Shown in pieces: positions 11,951 to 23,200 of a stretch of DNA of 64,000 nucleotides. The translations under genes and the position numbers were made by a program. Position 1 is the stretch's first letter; every line of letters starts with the position of its first letter. Source of the stretch: Zantedeschia hybrid cultivar (Eukaryota > Streptophyta > Magnoliopsida > Alismatales > Araceae); assembly GCA_030544215.1 (NCBI GenBank), contig JARZZO010000011.1, positions 730,001 through 794,000 of the forward strand, written 5' to 3'. Under the pieces are notes generated by a model that did not search any database, had not been told where the DNA came from, and worked only from the letters and a program-made list of their open reading frames with translations.

Positions 11951-12560
11951 ACTGTGGAACAAAAAGTACATTATTTAGACAAAGAGTAGAGGAAAGTTGA
12001 ACAGAGTCATTGCTAGAGATAGGGGAAGGAGAACTATTGGCAATAGATACAAGAGGTAAGGATGAAGTAAGTTGTAGAGAAGAAAAATTGGACCGAGTAC
12101 TTGTCATATGGCTAGAAGTCCCGGAATCAAGAATCTAGGATGAAGCATAAGAGATAGCGGATGCACTACCTAAGGTGGCAGGAACTGCATGAAAGGAGTG
12201 CTGCTAGAGAAGCCGATTATAGTCGACCTTCGAGAGAGTCAGCATAGCATATGTAGTGGAGTCAAGCACATGAGCAAGAGTATCAACTGGCGTGGAGGAA
12301 GCATCAACAGCCAGTTTGGCAACATTAGGTCTGCCAAATTTCTTCTAGCAACGCTCCAGTAGATGATTATGTTATCCATGAATAGAACATGGTGAAGAAG
12401 AGTTACGGCACGGCCACGACTGTGATCGCCACCCCGAGTGGTTGCATGCGTAGAGTGCTCCGGAGCTCCCAAGGCGGAGATAGCAGTAGTAGAGGTAGAG
12501 GAACTAGTCCGGAGGACTCGAGACATCGAGTTCGACAACGCAGTCATTGCGCGCTTCCCG
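11950..12560 (-). pseudogene. Copia gag zinc knuckle and protease remnant
   Basis: Minus strand: a decayed CCHC-like knuckle ('CSIHG' ... 'ERC', then 'KKFGRPNVAK') at about 12,390-12,310 is followed by the protease motif 'ILDSGTSSHMT' near 12,130-12,100, where DSG is the catalytic aspartate box. 'NNVLFVPQFS' follows, up to the junction with the inserted LTR. Stop codons occur in the knuckle and before the protease. It is the upstream half of the copia element whose pol lies at 7091-9856. Confidence 0.7.
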
Positions 12561-12699
12561 CCGTGCGTGGGTGGTTCCCGTGTGCCCCTAGTTCGCCGCT
12601 CCCGCCACCCACAAGAAGGCCTTGGGCCCTCCGATCTTAATCGAAGGGCTCAGGGGGAATATAGTCTAGTCGTATAAGAGGCTTGGGCCATATTTCAAC

Positions 12700-12702
12700 A
12701 AT

Positions 12703-12736
<34 letters not shown>

Positions 12737-12745
12737 AATATATAT
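12700..12745. repeat. (CT)n(TA)n microsatellite
   Basis: A short run of CT followed by TA dinucleotides, at the edge between the copia remnant and the MITE-like units. The same CT-TA arrangement occurs near position 40 beside the first repeat block. Confidence 0.85.
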
Positions 12746-13830
12746 GTTGTGGTGCAATCAAGGTCATCTATGTAGCCTGGTTGCACAATATATTTCGGCT
12801 CCACCTTTATACTGAAAAAATAAATAAAAATATTCATAAAATTTTAAATATTTAATTACTCCCATAGGATAAATTTCACTACTTAGAACTTAAATTTCAC
12901 CGTTGGATTAGGTTCGAATTAATTATAGCCGTCTAATTATGTGCGAGTTAGTTGGTGATAAATACTATAACCCCAAGTGATCAGAACAACCTTAGAGGCA
13001 ATGTGACTATTTTTTTATTTTTCAACTATTTTTTATAATTGTTAAAAATCAAGATTTGTATATACTTGATGGATGGCTAATATTGAGTTTTAAGATCAAA
13101 TCACGATCGGACGGTGAAAATGAAGTCTAATGAATGGAAACAATCATAAGGAGGAAGGAGTGGTTATTGAATATTTAAAACAATATGATGAATTTTATTA
13201 TCTTTTTTAATATGGGGAATGGGTCAAAAACAATATCTAGGACTTGGTTGTATGCTGCTATAGTGCATCGCACCAGCACATTCCTCTCTCTATATATTTA
13301 TTTATTTATTTAAAGGAATTGTGTGAGCCTCACATTCTATGCGGTCTTACCGTATGGTCCCAATTCCTCCATTTTCTATGTTGAAGAAAATAAAAATCAT
13401 CATAATTTTTTAAATATTTAATTACCTCTTAAAGTGATTTTCATTCTTGAAAGTTTAATTTTCACCGTGGATCATATTTGAATTGATCGTAGTCGTCCAA
13501 TCTTGTGCGAATAAATTAGTGATGAATACTAAACCTACGTAGGATGGAAACAACCTTAAGAATAATCTAACAAATTTTCTATGTTTTAATTTTTTTAATG
13601 ATTTTTTAAATTCAAAATTTACAAGTACCTGATGGACAACTAAGATTGAGTTTTAAAATCGGATACGACCGAATGATAAAAATAAAACCTCAAAAGTGGG
13701 AACAACTCTAAAAGTGATTTTTTAATATTTTAAAAATATAATAAATTTTATTATTTTTTAATATAGGTATGAGGTCAGAACAGTGTGTGTACACTATCCC
13801 GGTTAGTGTAGTAATATTTTTCAATGCATA
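12740..13830. repeat. Two adjacent copies of a ~500-bp MITE-like unit
   Basis: Unit 1 (about 12,740-13,270) and unit 2 (about 13,310-13,820) share the same order of blocks: 'taaatatttaattac', a 'caccgt' block, 'gtgcgagt/gtgcgaat', 'gatgg.. ..taagattgagttttaa', and 'aatttattat' near the end. Within each, similar blocks recur in inverted order. They resemble the repeats at 100-960. No coding potential is seen. TSDs were not identified. Confidence 0.5.
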
Positions 13831-14086
13831 TAGTTTTCAGACTAGCATGCGTTAGCCGGTCAAGTCAAATTTATGTAAGGAGGAGGTTTCTCTGCAACGC
13901 GGCGTGCGTAGACTTTAGCTAGAGTTATAAAGACTCCATGACTCAGCTCAGCTACCTAAATTAATGACGATTTGACCAGTCTTTTAAGCCAACGGGACTT
14001 AAAGCCAGTCTCCATGTTTAAGTATATAATTAACTAAGGGCAAAGAATAATCAAATGACTCATTTACTAAATATATACTAATATTA

Positions 14087-14662
14087 CAGGTATGGATCTC
14101 AGCGCAGCTGGTATTGTAGCCCATGACGAAAAAGGGCCTCCCTTGATCTATGCAACCAAAGTTGGAGCTATTTCGTCTGCTGAAATCAGTGAAGCCAGAG
14201 CCATCCTTGCCGGAATCAAACTTACCCTAACTTTTTATTGCTATGTTCTTATTGAAAGCGATGAGGAGAATATTGTTAAAGCTATCAACGGCTTCTCAAC
14301 TCCTCCTTGGAAATGTTATACAATTGTTCATGATTGTATCTCCTTCAAAACTTCCACGGATAGGATTCTTCTTTCCTACTCTCCTCGTGAGTGTAATTCT
14401 ATAGCGCATGATCTAGCCAAAACTACCATTATGTACGGCTCCGGTCCGGTCGTGTGTATAGCTCCGATCTTATTGTCTTAAAAACCGAATCGATCGTCAT
14501 AAAGATCTACACACGCGCATGATCTGACCTAAACGCCCTGCTACTTGGTCTTATCCCCTTTTCCCTTCCTGCATTTTCTCCTCCTTACATGAAGACTTAG
14601 CTCACAGTAATGATGTTCCCTAAATATCAATAGAATGTTTATGTTGCAAAAAAAAAAAAAAA
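14087..14662 (+). mobile_element. 5'-truncated LINE with RNase H and poly(A)
   Basis: The 10-bp direct repeat ACTAATATTA flanks the insertion (14,077-14,086 and 14,663-14,672), and the right copy follows a poly(A) run at 14,648-14,663. This is the hallmark of target-primed reverse transcription. The reading frame 14,092-14,481 encodes most of an RNase H-like (RVT_3) domain: 'AGIVAHDEKGPP', 'SEARAILAGIKL', the acidic 'LIESDEENIVKAING', and 'SPRECNSIAHDLAKT', as in plant L1-type LINEs. The first catalytic Asp region and everything upstream are absent, so it was 5'-truncated on arrival. The clear TSD suggests a fairly young insertion. Confidence 0.85.
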
Positions 14663-15066
14663 ACTAATATTAGATGAGAATTTCATTGACGGATGTATTC
14701 AGTCCCGAGATATACGTAGAGAGGCCTCTGTGGCTCTTCTGACTTACGTGACATGTGCCATCATTAATGTCAAGTGGCCAACCAATGAGTCCTGGACGTG
14801 TTTGAGTTTACTAAAGCAGTGAGGCATCAAGAATTTTACTTTCATTTTTATAAAAGGATGGCTCAGTTGATCATGAACGGACGTAATGTTTACGAGAGAC
14901 TAATAGGGTGTTTGGTTGTAGTATAATATGTTATGTAGTTTTGTTATGAAAAATTGTATTAAAATAAAACATATAATGACTTTTAAATTATAAAATGTAC
15001 ATAATTATCATGTTTGGCTATAACATGATATATATTTTTTTAAATTACACAGTTAATTAGAACTGG

Positions 15067-18000
15067 TGTAAAGATTGATGTTTCAGATTTGGTTATCGGG
15101 TCGATTTTGGTGTCAGATTCCTTGATTTGGACTCTTGTAGACATGGTGCATGGCCCCTTAATCACATCGAGTTAGTGAGACACATTTTTGAAAGGCGTCG
15201 GTTTGGGGGACGCAATATGAGAGCCATGCAAGTGGGACATGTGGTCGGGCGTTGGGACGCGTGTGTACGACTTCGGTCTTGTTGTCTGAATGACGTCACA
15301 CGTGGTCAATGTGACTCAGAGATCTGCCAGTGTACGGCTCCGTCTTGTCGTCTGATTGACATCGATTGTGAACGACGCGTTTTAGTCCGATTCGGTTTGA
15401 CGTCCCAAGCCTTCTCTTCTTTCCCTCATTCTCTTCTTTACTCTCTCTCTTCCCTCTCCCCATTCCCCTCCGTTTCCCCTTCCTTTCCTCTTCCTCTTCC
15501 TCTTCTTCCTCTTTCACCACTCCAACACCCTTCTACCTCTCACCACTACCACTATCATTTTCTCTGTGACACTTCACTTTCTGGACGGCGGCCGACGTCC
15601 CGACGGAGTGATGACGTTCATGGCAGTACCGACGGCAGTTTGTGGTGTGGTAGTTCGACAGCAAGGAGTTAAGAGGAGTTCAAATAACTAGTAGGATGAC
15701 GATCCTCGTACGTGTTTTGGTTATTTTAATCTATGATTTCCTATTTTGGAGCATGCTATAGAGGTGTGAAGATTTTGGGCATAATGAACATGTTTAGGGG
15801 GCTTTTGATGGAAATACTCGTTTTTATTTAATGGGGATTGTAGGTACTTAGAATGACAGTGTGATTAACATGAAAAATCTATGTTGTTTAGGTGCAAAAT
15901 AAACCTATTAAAAACAGCAACTACGTGAAGTGATCGCCAGAAACTTTTGACTTAAAAATTTCAAAAGAAGTTTTTGATCGTCTACCTGTTTGAACGCGGA
16001 AGATATTGAGTCCTTGATTCCCCTCCTTCAGCCGGCTGAAGAAAGAGAGCCCTTTCTTTGTTCTTTGTTCTTGCTGTTGAATTTGAAGTTGAGGATCGTC
16101 CAGAGTTCTTGTGATTTACTTGATTTCCTTCCTTGATTCTCTTGTTGTTGAGTGCAGCAGAAATAGAGAGAAAAAGAAACGAAGAAAACAATGATGAGAA
16201 TTTAAGTAAAAACACTATCCATTCTAATCATAGTTTTAAACATGCAACTAAACATAGAACTTACTTGTTGGGATGGCTTTTGAAATCCCTTGATCAAATA
16301 GGTTTTGAAAAGAATGCAGTGTTGTGGTGTGTGTTGCATGGAGTGATGATGAAGAATAAGAGATTAATGAAATGAATGTAGAAAATAAAAACTTATGCCA
16401 AATTGTTGAATTCTTGAATGGATGAAGAATCTTGAAAGGACGCCGACTTCTGAAAATGGCAGCGCTTCGGCGTTCCGACGTCGTTGCTTCGATCTTCAAC
16501 TCGCTATCGCTCAATTAACTCAAGATTACGCTTCACTCAAGATCACGCTTAACTTTTTTACTCTTCAACATGTAAGGTATTTATAGGCTTTTTCTGCGTC
16601 CGCGATTAAATAGAAAAACTTCGAATTTATCCATCTTAACCAACAGATAAATACTTATTAATTCATCTTTATCTGTAATTATCTAAAACGCGTCCACCAT
16701 GGCTGACGCCTTTCAGATTAATTAAGATAAAGATAAACATTCGGAAAAACTTATTTTTATATGTATTAGCTAAAACGCGTCTACATGTAAAGACGTCTTT
16801 TACACTAATTAAGATAAGGATAAACATCCGGAAGAGAAGTAGAAATAGCTTAGGAAACCTAAAACGCGTCAACTCTCCCAGACGTCTTTTAGCTAATTAA
16901 TCAATTGATTAAAATTCAAATTTAAACGTCAAAATAGGAATAAAGTCTAAATGGCGTCCACATGGGTCGACGTCTTTTAAGTTTCTTCATATTTTTTAAC
17001 TGAAATTTGAGTTAAAATCAATTTAATTGATTAACTTAAACATGTCTGTTTAACCCGACACTCAAAAAGATCAATAAAAATTAACCAATGGTTAAATATC
17101 AGACCATTCTGAAGCATTATTATATGATATGAAATTTACTCAAAATGATGTCAAAATTAGCGTGTCTACAGGGATCAGTGTGTTTTCAATTCGGATATTT
17201 GGATTATCCTCCATCTTTTTTATTTGTGGCATTTTGGGGCGATTTTGGAGAGGAAATCCCACGTTGAAGCTTGATGAGGTTTGGGGGAGTTGTAGCCTCG
17301 GCCGCTGAATGGCGTCCACTCAGGGCAACGCGTTTTTGTGAAAGACATCGACCTGAGTCGATGCGATTCAGACCGATAACCCAAAATCCCGAGGCCAGTT
17401 TCTGGGAAAATCAGTTTAAGGCGTTGAATGATGTCGACTTAGGGCGACGCGATTTGTGAATCGTGTCGGCCATGAGCGATGTGATTCAAGTTAGAGTCCT
17501 GTTTCCCTTGCATTTAGCACGTGTGATTGTTAGATAATCTTGTTATATGCATGCTTGAAATCATACACTTAGGGTTAGAGACTTCCATGTGACCGGAATC
17601 ACATAGTGTTGTGTTTATGCGATCGTAGACCGAGAACAACTGTGGTTTGTGTTTGACACCTTGTGTCGGTATGAGAGTAACGCGGTGTCGGTGTGGCAAT
17701 GACGCTATACCGGTGTAGGAGTGGTACATGTCGGTTTGTTACTCGTGGTTGGGAGGAAGTAGAACCACCTAGAGTCAGACATGCCGGAGTAGCCAGCGTG
17801 CTATTCGAGGGGTTGTTGTTATATCCCAGTAGGTCGGTGTTTCCTGGTTTGTGGTGGCAGTTTCTGGTGCGTTTCTTACTGTGGAGCCGAGTGTGATGCT
17901 GCTAGAAGTGTACCCGTTTGCCACTGGGCCTGATATAACTTGAGACGTCAAGGTTACGGGTGTATACCCTTTCGTCCTTTGACCTGATGTAACCCTGTAG

Positions 18001-18930
18001 GTTAGGGTTACGGGTTGTCCCTGTAGCTTCGGCTTGAGGGGAGTTTCGCTGGTCTTCAGGGCTCTCGTGTAGCGCCTAGGCCAGGCGTAGAGGGAAGTCC
18101 GATCGATAGAACAGTAGTTTCGGCTGCTTGTGTGCACACGTAACTGGGTGGTAATGACTCACTAGTCCCAGTTAGTCCTAGTTAGACTTACTGCCTCACC
18201 CTACGGCATTCGGAACTTGTAGGGGGAGACATGTGTGAGTGTTGATTGAGTTGTGAGGCGTTGTACGCGTTCGACTGTGTGGTTTGTGTGTTTAGCCAGA
18301 TCGGTGGTTGTGAATTGCGGTGTTGAGTTGGATTGCTTGAATTACTTTGGGGCTGTGCTTGTTGCATTTACAAATGCATTTATTTCATATCGCGCAAATG
18401 AAATTTTGGAATCTTTGGAGTTGTGGTTTCTTCTCTTCGACTCTCGTCGTTGTGGCTGTAGCTATACTGCTTTCGTTTATAGCTTTCCTCTACTTCTGCT
18501 GCCTGGTAGTGTTTTTGGGAGGTGGGAATCGCGTGATCCCTACTGAGCCCAATTCTGGTGTGGCTCACTCCCTAGTTTTTTAGGTGTGGACTCTCGACGA
18601 GTGTTGGCGTGTGGGTTTTCTTCTTAGTGCACGCGCCAGCAGCTATCTCAGTTCCGAGGTATTCCCTGATGTTGTTGTACCTTTTCTTTTGCTTGTACAT
18701 ATTTAATTTCTGTAGACTATGTAACTATTGTTGGACTATATACGGACATTGATATTGTGCTCCCTGCGCATTTGTGCATTTCTTGTGGTCCATGAGATTG
18801 TTATATTTAGTCGTGTTTAACATTTACTTATCCAGATGTGTTGTTTGAGATCCAGGTGTGAACTTGAAGGTAATAGTTCGATACCCATTTAGTAATCGGG
18901 TTCCCGATTATAGGGTGGCGGGTCGTTACA
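15067..18930. mobile_element. Solo LTR, family A
   Basis: It starts TGTAAAGATTGATG and ends GGGTCGTTACA, so the ends form TGTAA...TTACA. The flanking 5-bp direct repeat is ACTGG (15,062-15,066) and ATTGG (18,931-18,935), one mismatch. No internal retrotransposon region is present, so it is a solo LTR left by recombination. Without the nested insertion (15,839-17,170) it is about 2.5 kb. It shares its start and block order with 9857-11,950 and again carries CGTC...GACGC units (about 15,190, 15,290, 15,355, 17,310-17,350, 17,430-17,480). Open frames within it are not recognisable proteins. Confidence 0.75.
15839..17170. mobile_element. Solo LTR, family B, nested in family A LTR
   Basis: It begins TGTAGGTACTTAG and ends GTGTCTACA, with a perfect 5-bp TSD GGGAT on both sides (15,834-15,838 and 17,171-17,175). 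Relative to the other family A copy the segment is extra sequence, which confirms an insertion. It contains units pairing (A)ACGCGTC with GACG(T/C)CTTT at about 16,686-16,715, 16,775-16,800, 16,866-16,892 and 16,950-16,978. The third- and second-last units are also embedded in a longer repeat with 'aattaagataa.gataaacat.cgg'. No genes are seen. Confidence 0.85.
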
Positions 18931-18935
18931 ATTGG

Positions 18936-19600
18936 GATGGCCATCCTCCCTCCACCCCACCCTGCACAGGCCGAGTAGTCGTCCCTGCAGCTGTTCATCC
19001 AAGTCTGGGTTCAGACTGCTATCCATCTTCCACTCATCACCCAAATTTGCCAACGGCGGTGGCGGCGGTGTGACGGCGCTGATAGAGCTCCCTCCAACAC
19101 TTTCCTCAACTACCGGCCGAATTCTTCCTCCTCCTCCTCCTCCTTGGGCACCTCAAGCTCTTGGACAGAAAAAACGTCCCTCGCCAGCTCTACCTCGCCC
19201 ACCTCCTCGCTGCTCGCGGCAAAGGAGAACTCATCCTCCCCGTCTTTAAACTCTTGTCCTTCAGGGTACTCGGTGCCTATGACCACAGCCAGACGCCCGT
19301 TGCTGCTGCTTCCATCTCCAAGCCCCTACAACTGTTGACCTGCGGCAGGCACGACGAATCACCTAGGGTGGGGGACGGTTGCTCATAGAAAGAGGCTGCT
19401 GCATAAGTGGATGCGGTGGGTGATGAGACCAGCTCCTCAGTCAATGCATCAGCTTGGAAGATGCTGCCATCGTCGGCGTCCAACTCGTAGTTGTAGTTGT
19501 CTTCGAAAGGATTCCCTCATGATCATGACGCTTCTCATCTCTGCCTATGGGGTTCACCGGCTGCTCGTACTCCTTAAAACAGGGTCCCCCTCTTTTTAAT
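18936..19600. other. GC-rich, coding-like fragment of unknown origin
   Basis: This patch is much richer in G+C than its neighbours, with overlapping open frames on both strands and runs of CTC/GAG codons. On the minus strand one frame reads an acidic, serine-rich stretch ('EDEFSFAASSEEVGEVELA', then a poly-Glu run), and another reads 'DADDGSIFQADALTEEL'. It looks like a decayed piece of a host gene, but I do not recognise the family. It lies inside the possible Harbinger-like element, so capture by that element is one explanation. Confidence 0.35.
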
Positions 19601-19824
19601 TTTATCATGTTTTGTGAGTTAAGAATGTTATTAAAGTATATTTTGATAGTGTCATCAAACACTCCTTTTTATATATTTTCATTATAAAAATATATATTTG
19701 TAAAAAAAGGTTGCATTATAATGCAACCAAACACTCCATAAGGCACGGTTTCGGATAAAGGCCGATATTCCTTTTTAAAAGAAGAAACATTCTATGTAGT
19801 TCTAATAATTTTGCCTGATAAAAC

Positions 19825-20215
19825 TGATGGGGTAAGCCGAGTTGGGCCTAGTTCGGCCGAGAGGCGAGTTCCATCCTGTTTTGGATCCATTACGAAATGA
19901 GAGTGGGCGATGGACCTTCAACCCATCAACGAAGGGAAGCGACATCTTGTTTGAAGGTATCTATCCTATACATAAGAAAAGTCCTACATCGACTACCACA
20001 AAAGGGATTTCTCACCTATCCCTTATAAATAGGATATTGCTTGCATAAAAAAAAGTATGTGACATATACTATCCGTTACCTAATACTTCTTATCCTCTTT
20101 AAGATCCGCCCACTAGCTTGACTGTCGGAGAGGACTCTCCCGTCACCATATTCGGATCTCTTTTTGACTGAGTGCTTCGTCTTGTAGGTGGATCAACTCT
20201 CGTCCGGATCCTCCT
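19825..20215 (+). mobile_element. Truncated gypsy-like LTR fragment
   Basis: Starting TGATGGGGTAAGCCGAG, it has a TATA-like 'cttataaatagg' at about 20,022 and a U5-like stretch 'gactgtcggagaggactctc' near 20,120-20,140 ending 'cttgtaggtggatcaac'. This is the layout of an LTR promoter and R-U5 in plus orientation. It abuts the minus-strand gypsy RNase H fragment at about 20,215, so it belongs to a different element and marks a rearrangement junction. The LTR is not matched by 23,871-24,408. Confidence 0.5.
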
Positions 20216-20224
20216 TGTACTCGG

Positions 20225-23200
20225 CTACATTGTTAGAAGGGGGGAAGACAAACTATAGGGCGTATTCCATAGTAAGGCGGCCCATAGGAGAGATGAGGAC
20301 TAGGCCAACATCGGACCTGTGCTTGGCAGAGGAATTGTCAACGTGAAGAGTCCATCGATTGGTCGAAGCCTCATTTGCAATCTCCGGGGTTAAGCCTTCA
20401 GCCAGGGAAGTGGCTAAGGCTTGAACCTTCACCGTTGTCTAGGATCTACATTGGTTCTCCTACTCCTTGAGCTCCACTACCTATTTGGTTAGCTTCCTCA
20501 TAGATCCGGCCTCTGGAGGGCCTGCTTTAGGGGCTAGTTTGCCAGCACGACGACGGGGTGTGAGAGAAAGTAAGGGCGAAGTCGACATGCTGTGAAGACT
20601 AGGGCCAAAGTGGCCTTCTCGGCGGCCGAGTACCTCACTTTGGGTCCCTACAAGAACTTGCTCACATAATAAATTGGCCTATGTTGTCCCTTGTCCTTAT
20701 AAATAAGGACCAGGCTGAGGAAGCGCTCCGTGATTGACACATACAAATATAGAAATTCACCATTCTTGGGCTTGGCTAAGGGTGGGAGTGAGGTTAAGTA
20801 CTCCTTCAATTGGCGGAAGGTGACCTCACACTCCTTGGTCCAAGCGAACCGGTCCTTCTTATGCAAGGGCTTGAAGAATGGTTGGCATCGCTCCACCGAC
20901 CTAGACATGAAGCGCCCCAGGGCAGCTACTCGGCCGGTGAGCTGTTATACCTACTTGGCGGACGTCAGTGATGACATGCCAAGCAATGGCTCCATCTTTT
21001 ATGGGTTGACTTTTTACGAGCATGTCGTCGACGCACACCTTCATGTTCTTATCGAGAATCTGGGAAAATATTTTGTTAACTAACCTTTGGTATGTGGCCT
21101 TGGCGCTCTTGAGACCAAAGGGCATGCAAGTATAGCATAACGTGCCCATGTTGGTGATGAAGGCTGTCTTCTCCATCATCAGGGTGCATGAAGATCTGAT
21201 GTTATCTCGAATAAGCATCCAGGAAGCTGAGTAATTGGTGCCCAAAGGTGGCATCGACGAGCTGGCATATCCTTGGCAGTGGATAGCTATAATTGGGACA
21301 TGTCTTGTTCTGGTCGGTGAAGTCTACACACATCCACCACTTCCCGTTTGATTTCTTCACCAGGACCAAGTTTACAATCCATCTTAGGTAGATGACTTCT
21401 CAGAGAAGCCTGGATGCTAGTCCCTTCACGACATGATCTCTGGCCTGCATTCTCTTTGAGTTGATATGCCTCTTCTTTTGCTTCACAGGTCAGGCTACAA
21501 GGTCGACACTGAGCTAGTGTAACCATGGACGGGTCGACTCCTGGTAAGTCGTCGTTTGCCAAAGCGAAGATGTCGATGTTGTGGCTGAGGCACTCTAGCA
21601 GCCTTTGCTGGTCTTCGGCGCCGAGGAGAGTCCCAATCTTTAGCTTCTTGTCGGGGTGTTCTGAAACTGCCACCTCATCGAGAGGCTCCGTTGGCTCGGC
21701 CAAGGAAGGCGAGCTCTCCTACAATTCCTTGCAGACGAGGTATGTATCAGCGGGCTACTTGAACTTGAGGGTGTTGTCGTAGCAGCGCTGTGCCTCGGCT
21801 TGGCTCCCTCGAGCTTCTCCGACTCCCGATTTGGTCACAAGCTTAAATTTATGATAGTAAGTGGAGGAGAGCCCTCTCATCTAGGCGATGGTGCCTCGGT
21901 CGAAGGTGACATCATACGCCGGGGGTGCCTTAACGATGGCGAACGGGGATCAAAGGGTCATGTGTTTCCGGGGGGAACCTAAGGTAATGGTGAAGGTGGT
22001 CACACCCTCATGTCGTACCGGTTGCCCCGAGAAGCCATAGAGGGGCTTGTGATATGGTCAAATGAGACCGGGGAAAATCCCCAGCAAGGAGAAGCAATCA
22101 TAAAACAACCCATTGGGGGCACTTCCATTATCAACAAGGATACAATGTACATCATATTGGTTTAAAGTAACAGAGATGACTAAAGAGTCATCGTGCGGTG
22201 TTTGGATGCCTTTTAGGTCTTCGTTCGAGAAGCTAATGATGTTGGCCGATGTGCCGCGCTTGGAGGGTGGGACCTTGGTTACTTCTTGCACTGCTGCTTT
22301 CCTCTTGCTCCGAGGTTCCTCGGCCTCATTCCCATCGAAGATGGTCAAGATGGCCCCCTTGGTAGGTTGGTTTTCATCTCCCGGGTTTGGCTCCCGATGC
22401 TTCTCCTTGGCCCTTGATGACGCCTTGAAGGATCAATCGAGGATGCCCCTATTGATGAGCCATCGGGTCTCTTCTCGTAGCTCGCAATAGTTACTGGTGG
22501 TATGGCCATAGTCCTAGTGGAAGTCACAGAACTTGGTCTTGTCTCGTCGGCTGAGGTCTCCCTTGAGCTTGCTCGGCCGCCGAAGATAGGGCTTCCCTTA
22601 GATCTCCATCAAAATTTGCGAAGGGGGGAGGGCAAAGGCATGCATGTCCTCAGAAGGCAAGCGTTCTCGAGGATGCTCCTCTCACCGTTGTCTCTTCTCT
22701 TCTTGGCCCGCTGGTGTGGGTCTTCTTCTTTCCTTCTCGGGAACCCGGTTGGAGTGGGCGGTTATCATGGCCTTCTAATTGCTGTACTTTGCTGCCCTGG
22801 CCAAGATCTCGACGATGGTCTTCGATGGTCTCCAGAGGCCGAGGTCCGTGGTACCCCCGGTCATCGTCGTGATGGCAGTGGGCACCTCAACATTGGGGAT
22901 CTTGTGCAGCTTTGCTTGGAATTAGGAGAAGTAGCTCCGTAAAGACTTGCCCAGCCTCTGCTTGATAGTAAGGAGGCTAGCCAAGTTCTTCTTTGGCCTA
23001 GCGAGGTTGGTGAAATATGTAAGGATAAGGTCAGCGAGCTGGGCGAAGCGAGTGATGGACTGGGTTGGCACGGTTGGGAACCAGGAGGCCGTTGTGCCTT
23101 CCAGCAAGGTTAGGAAGGTGTGACACTGTACGACGTCTGAGGCGTCCTAGAAGTCTAGCCAAGTCGAGCACCGCTTCAGGAGGATGGTGGGATCTGTCGA

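Larger units (their letters stand above)
7085..12640 (-). mobile_element. Truncated Ty1-copia retrotransposon
   Basis: On the minus strand the order is gag zinc knuckle, protease, (foreign LTR), integrase, reverse transcriptase, RNase H. Integrase before reverse transcriptase is diagnostic of copia. Both LTRs appear to be missing: the 3' side stops after RNase H near 7090, beside the kinase pseudogene, and the 5' side fades near 12,640. The body is broken at 9857-11,950 by an LTR of another family, and part of the GAG-pre-integrase region was lost there. Many stops and frameshifts show that it is dead. Confidence 0.85.
14904..19738. mobile_element. Possible Harbinger-type TIR element split by a solo LTR
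   Basis: The left end TAGGGTGTTTGGTTG at 14,904 and the reverse complement of the right end, TGGAGTGTTTGGTTG, form terminal inverted repeats. TAA lies outside each (14,901-14,903 and 19,739-19,741), as in PIF/Harbinger elements. Removing the solo LTR (15,067-18,930) leaves about 160 bp of AT-rich left arm plus about 800 bp: a GC-rich fragment and an AT-rich right arm. No transposase is present. The two ends could instead belong to two separate MITEs. Confidence 0.4.
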
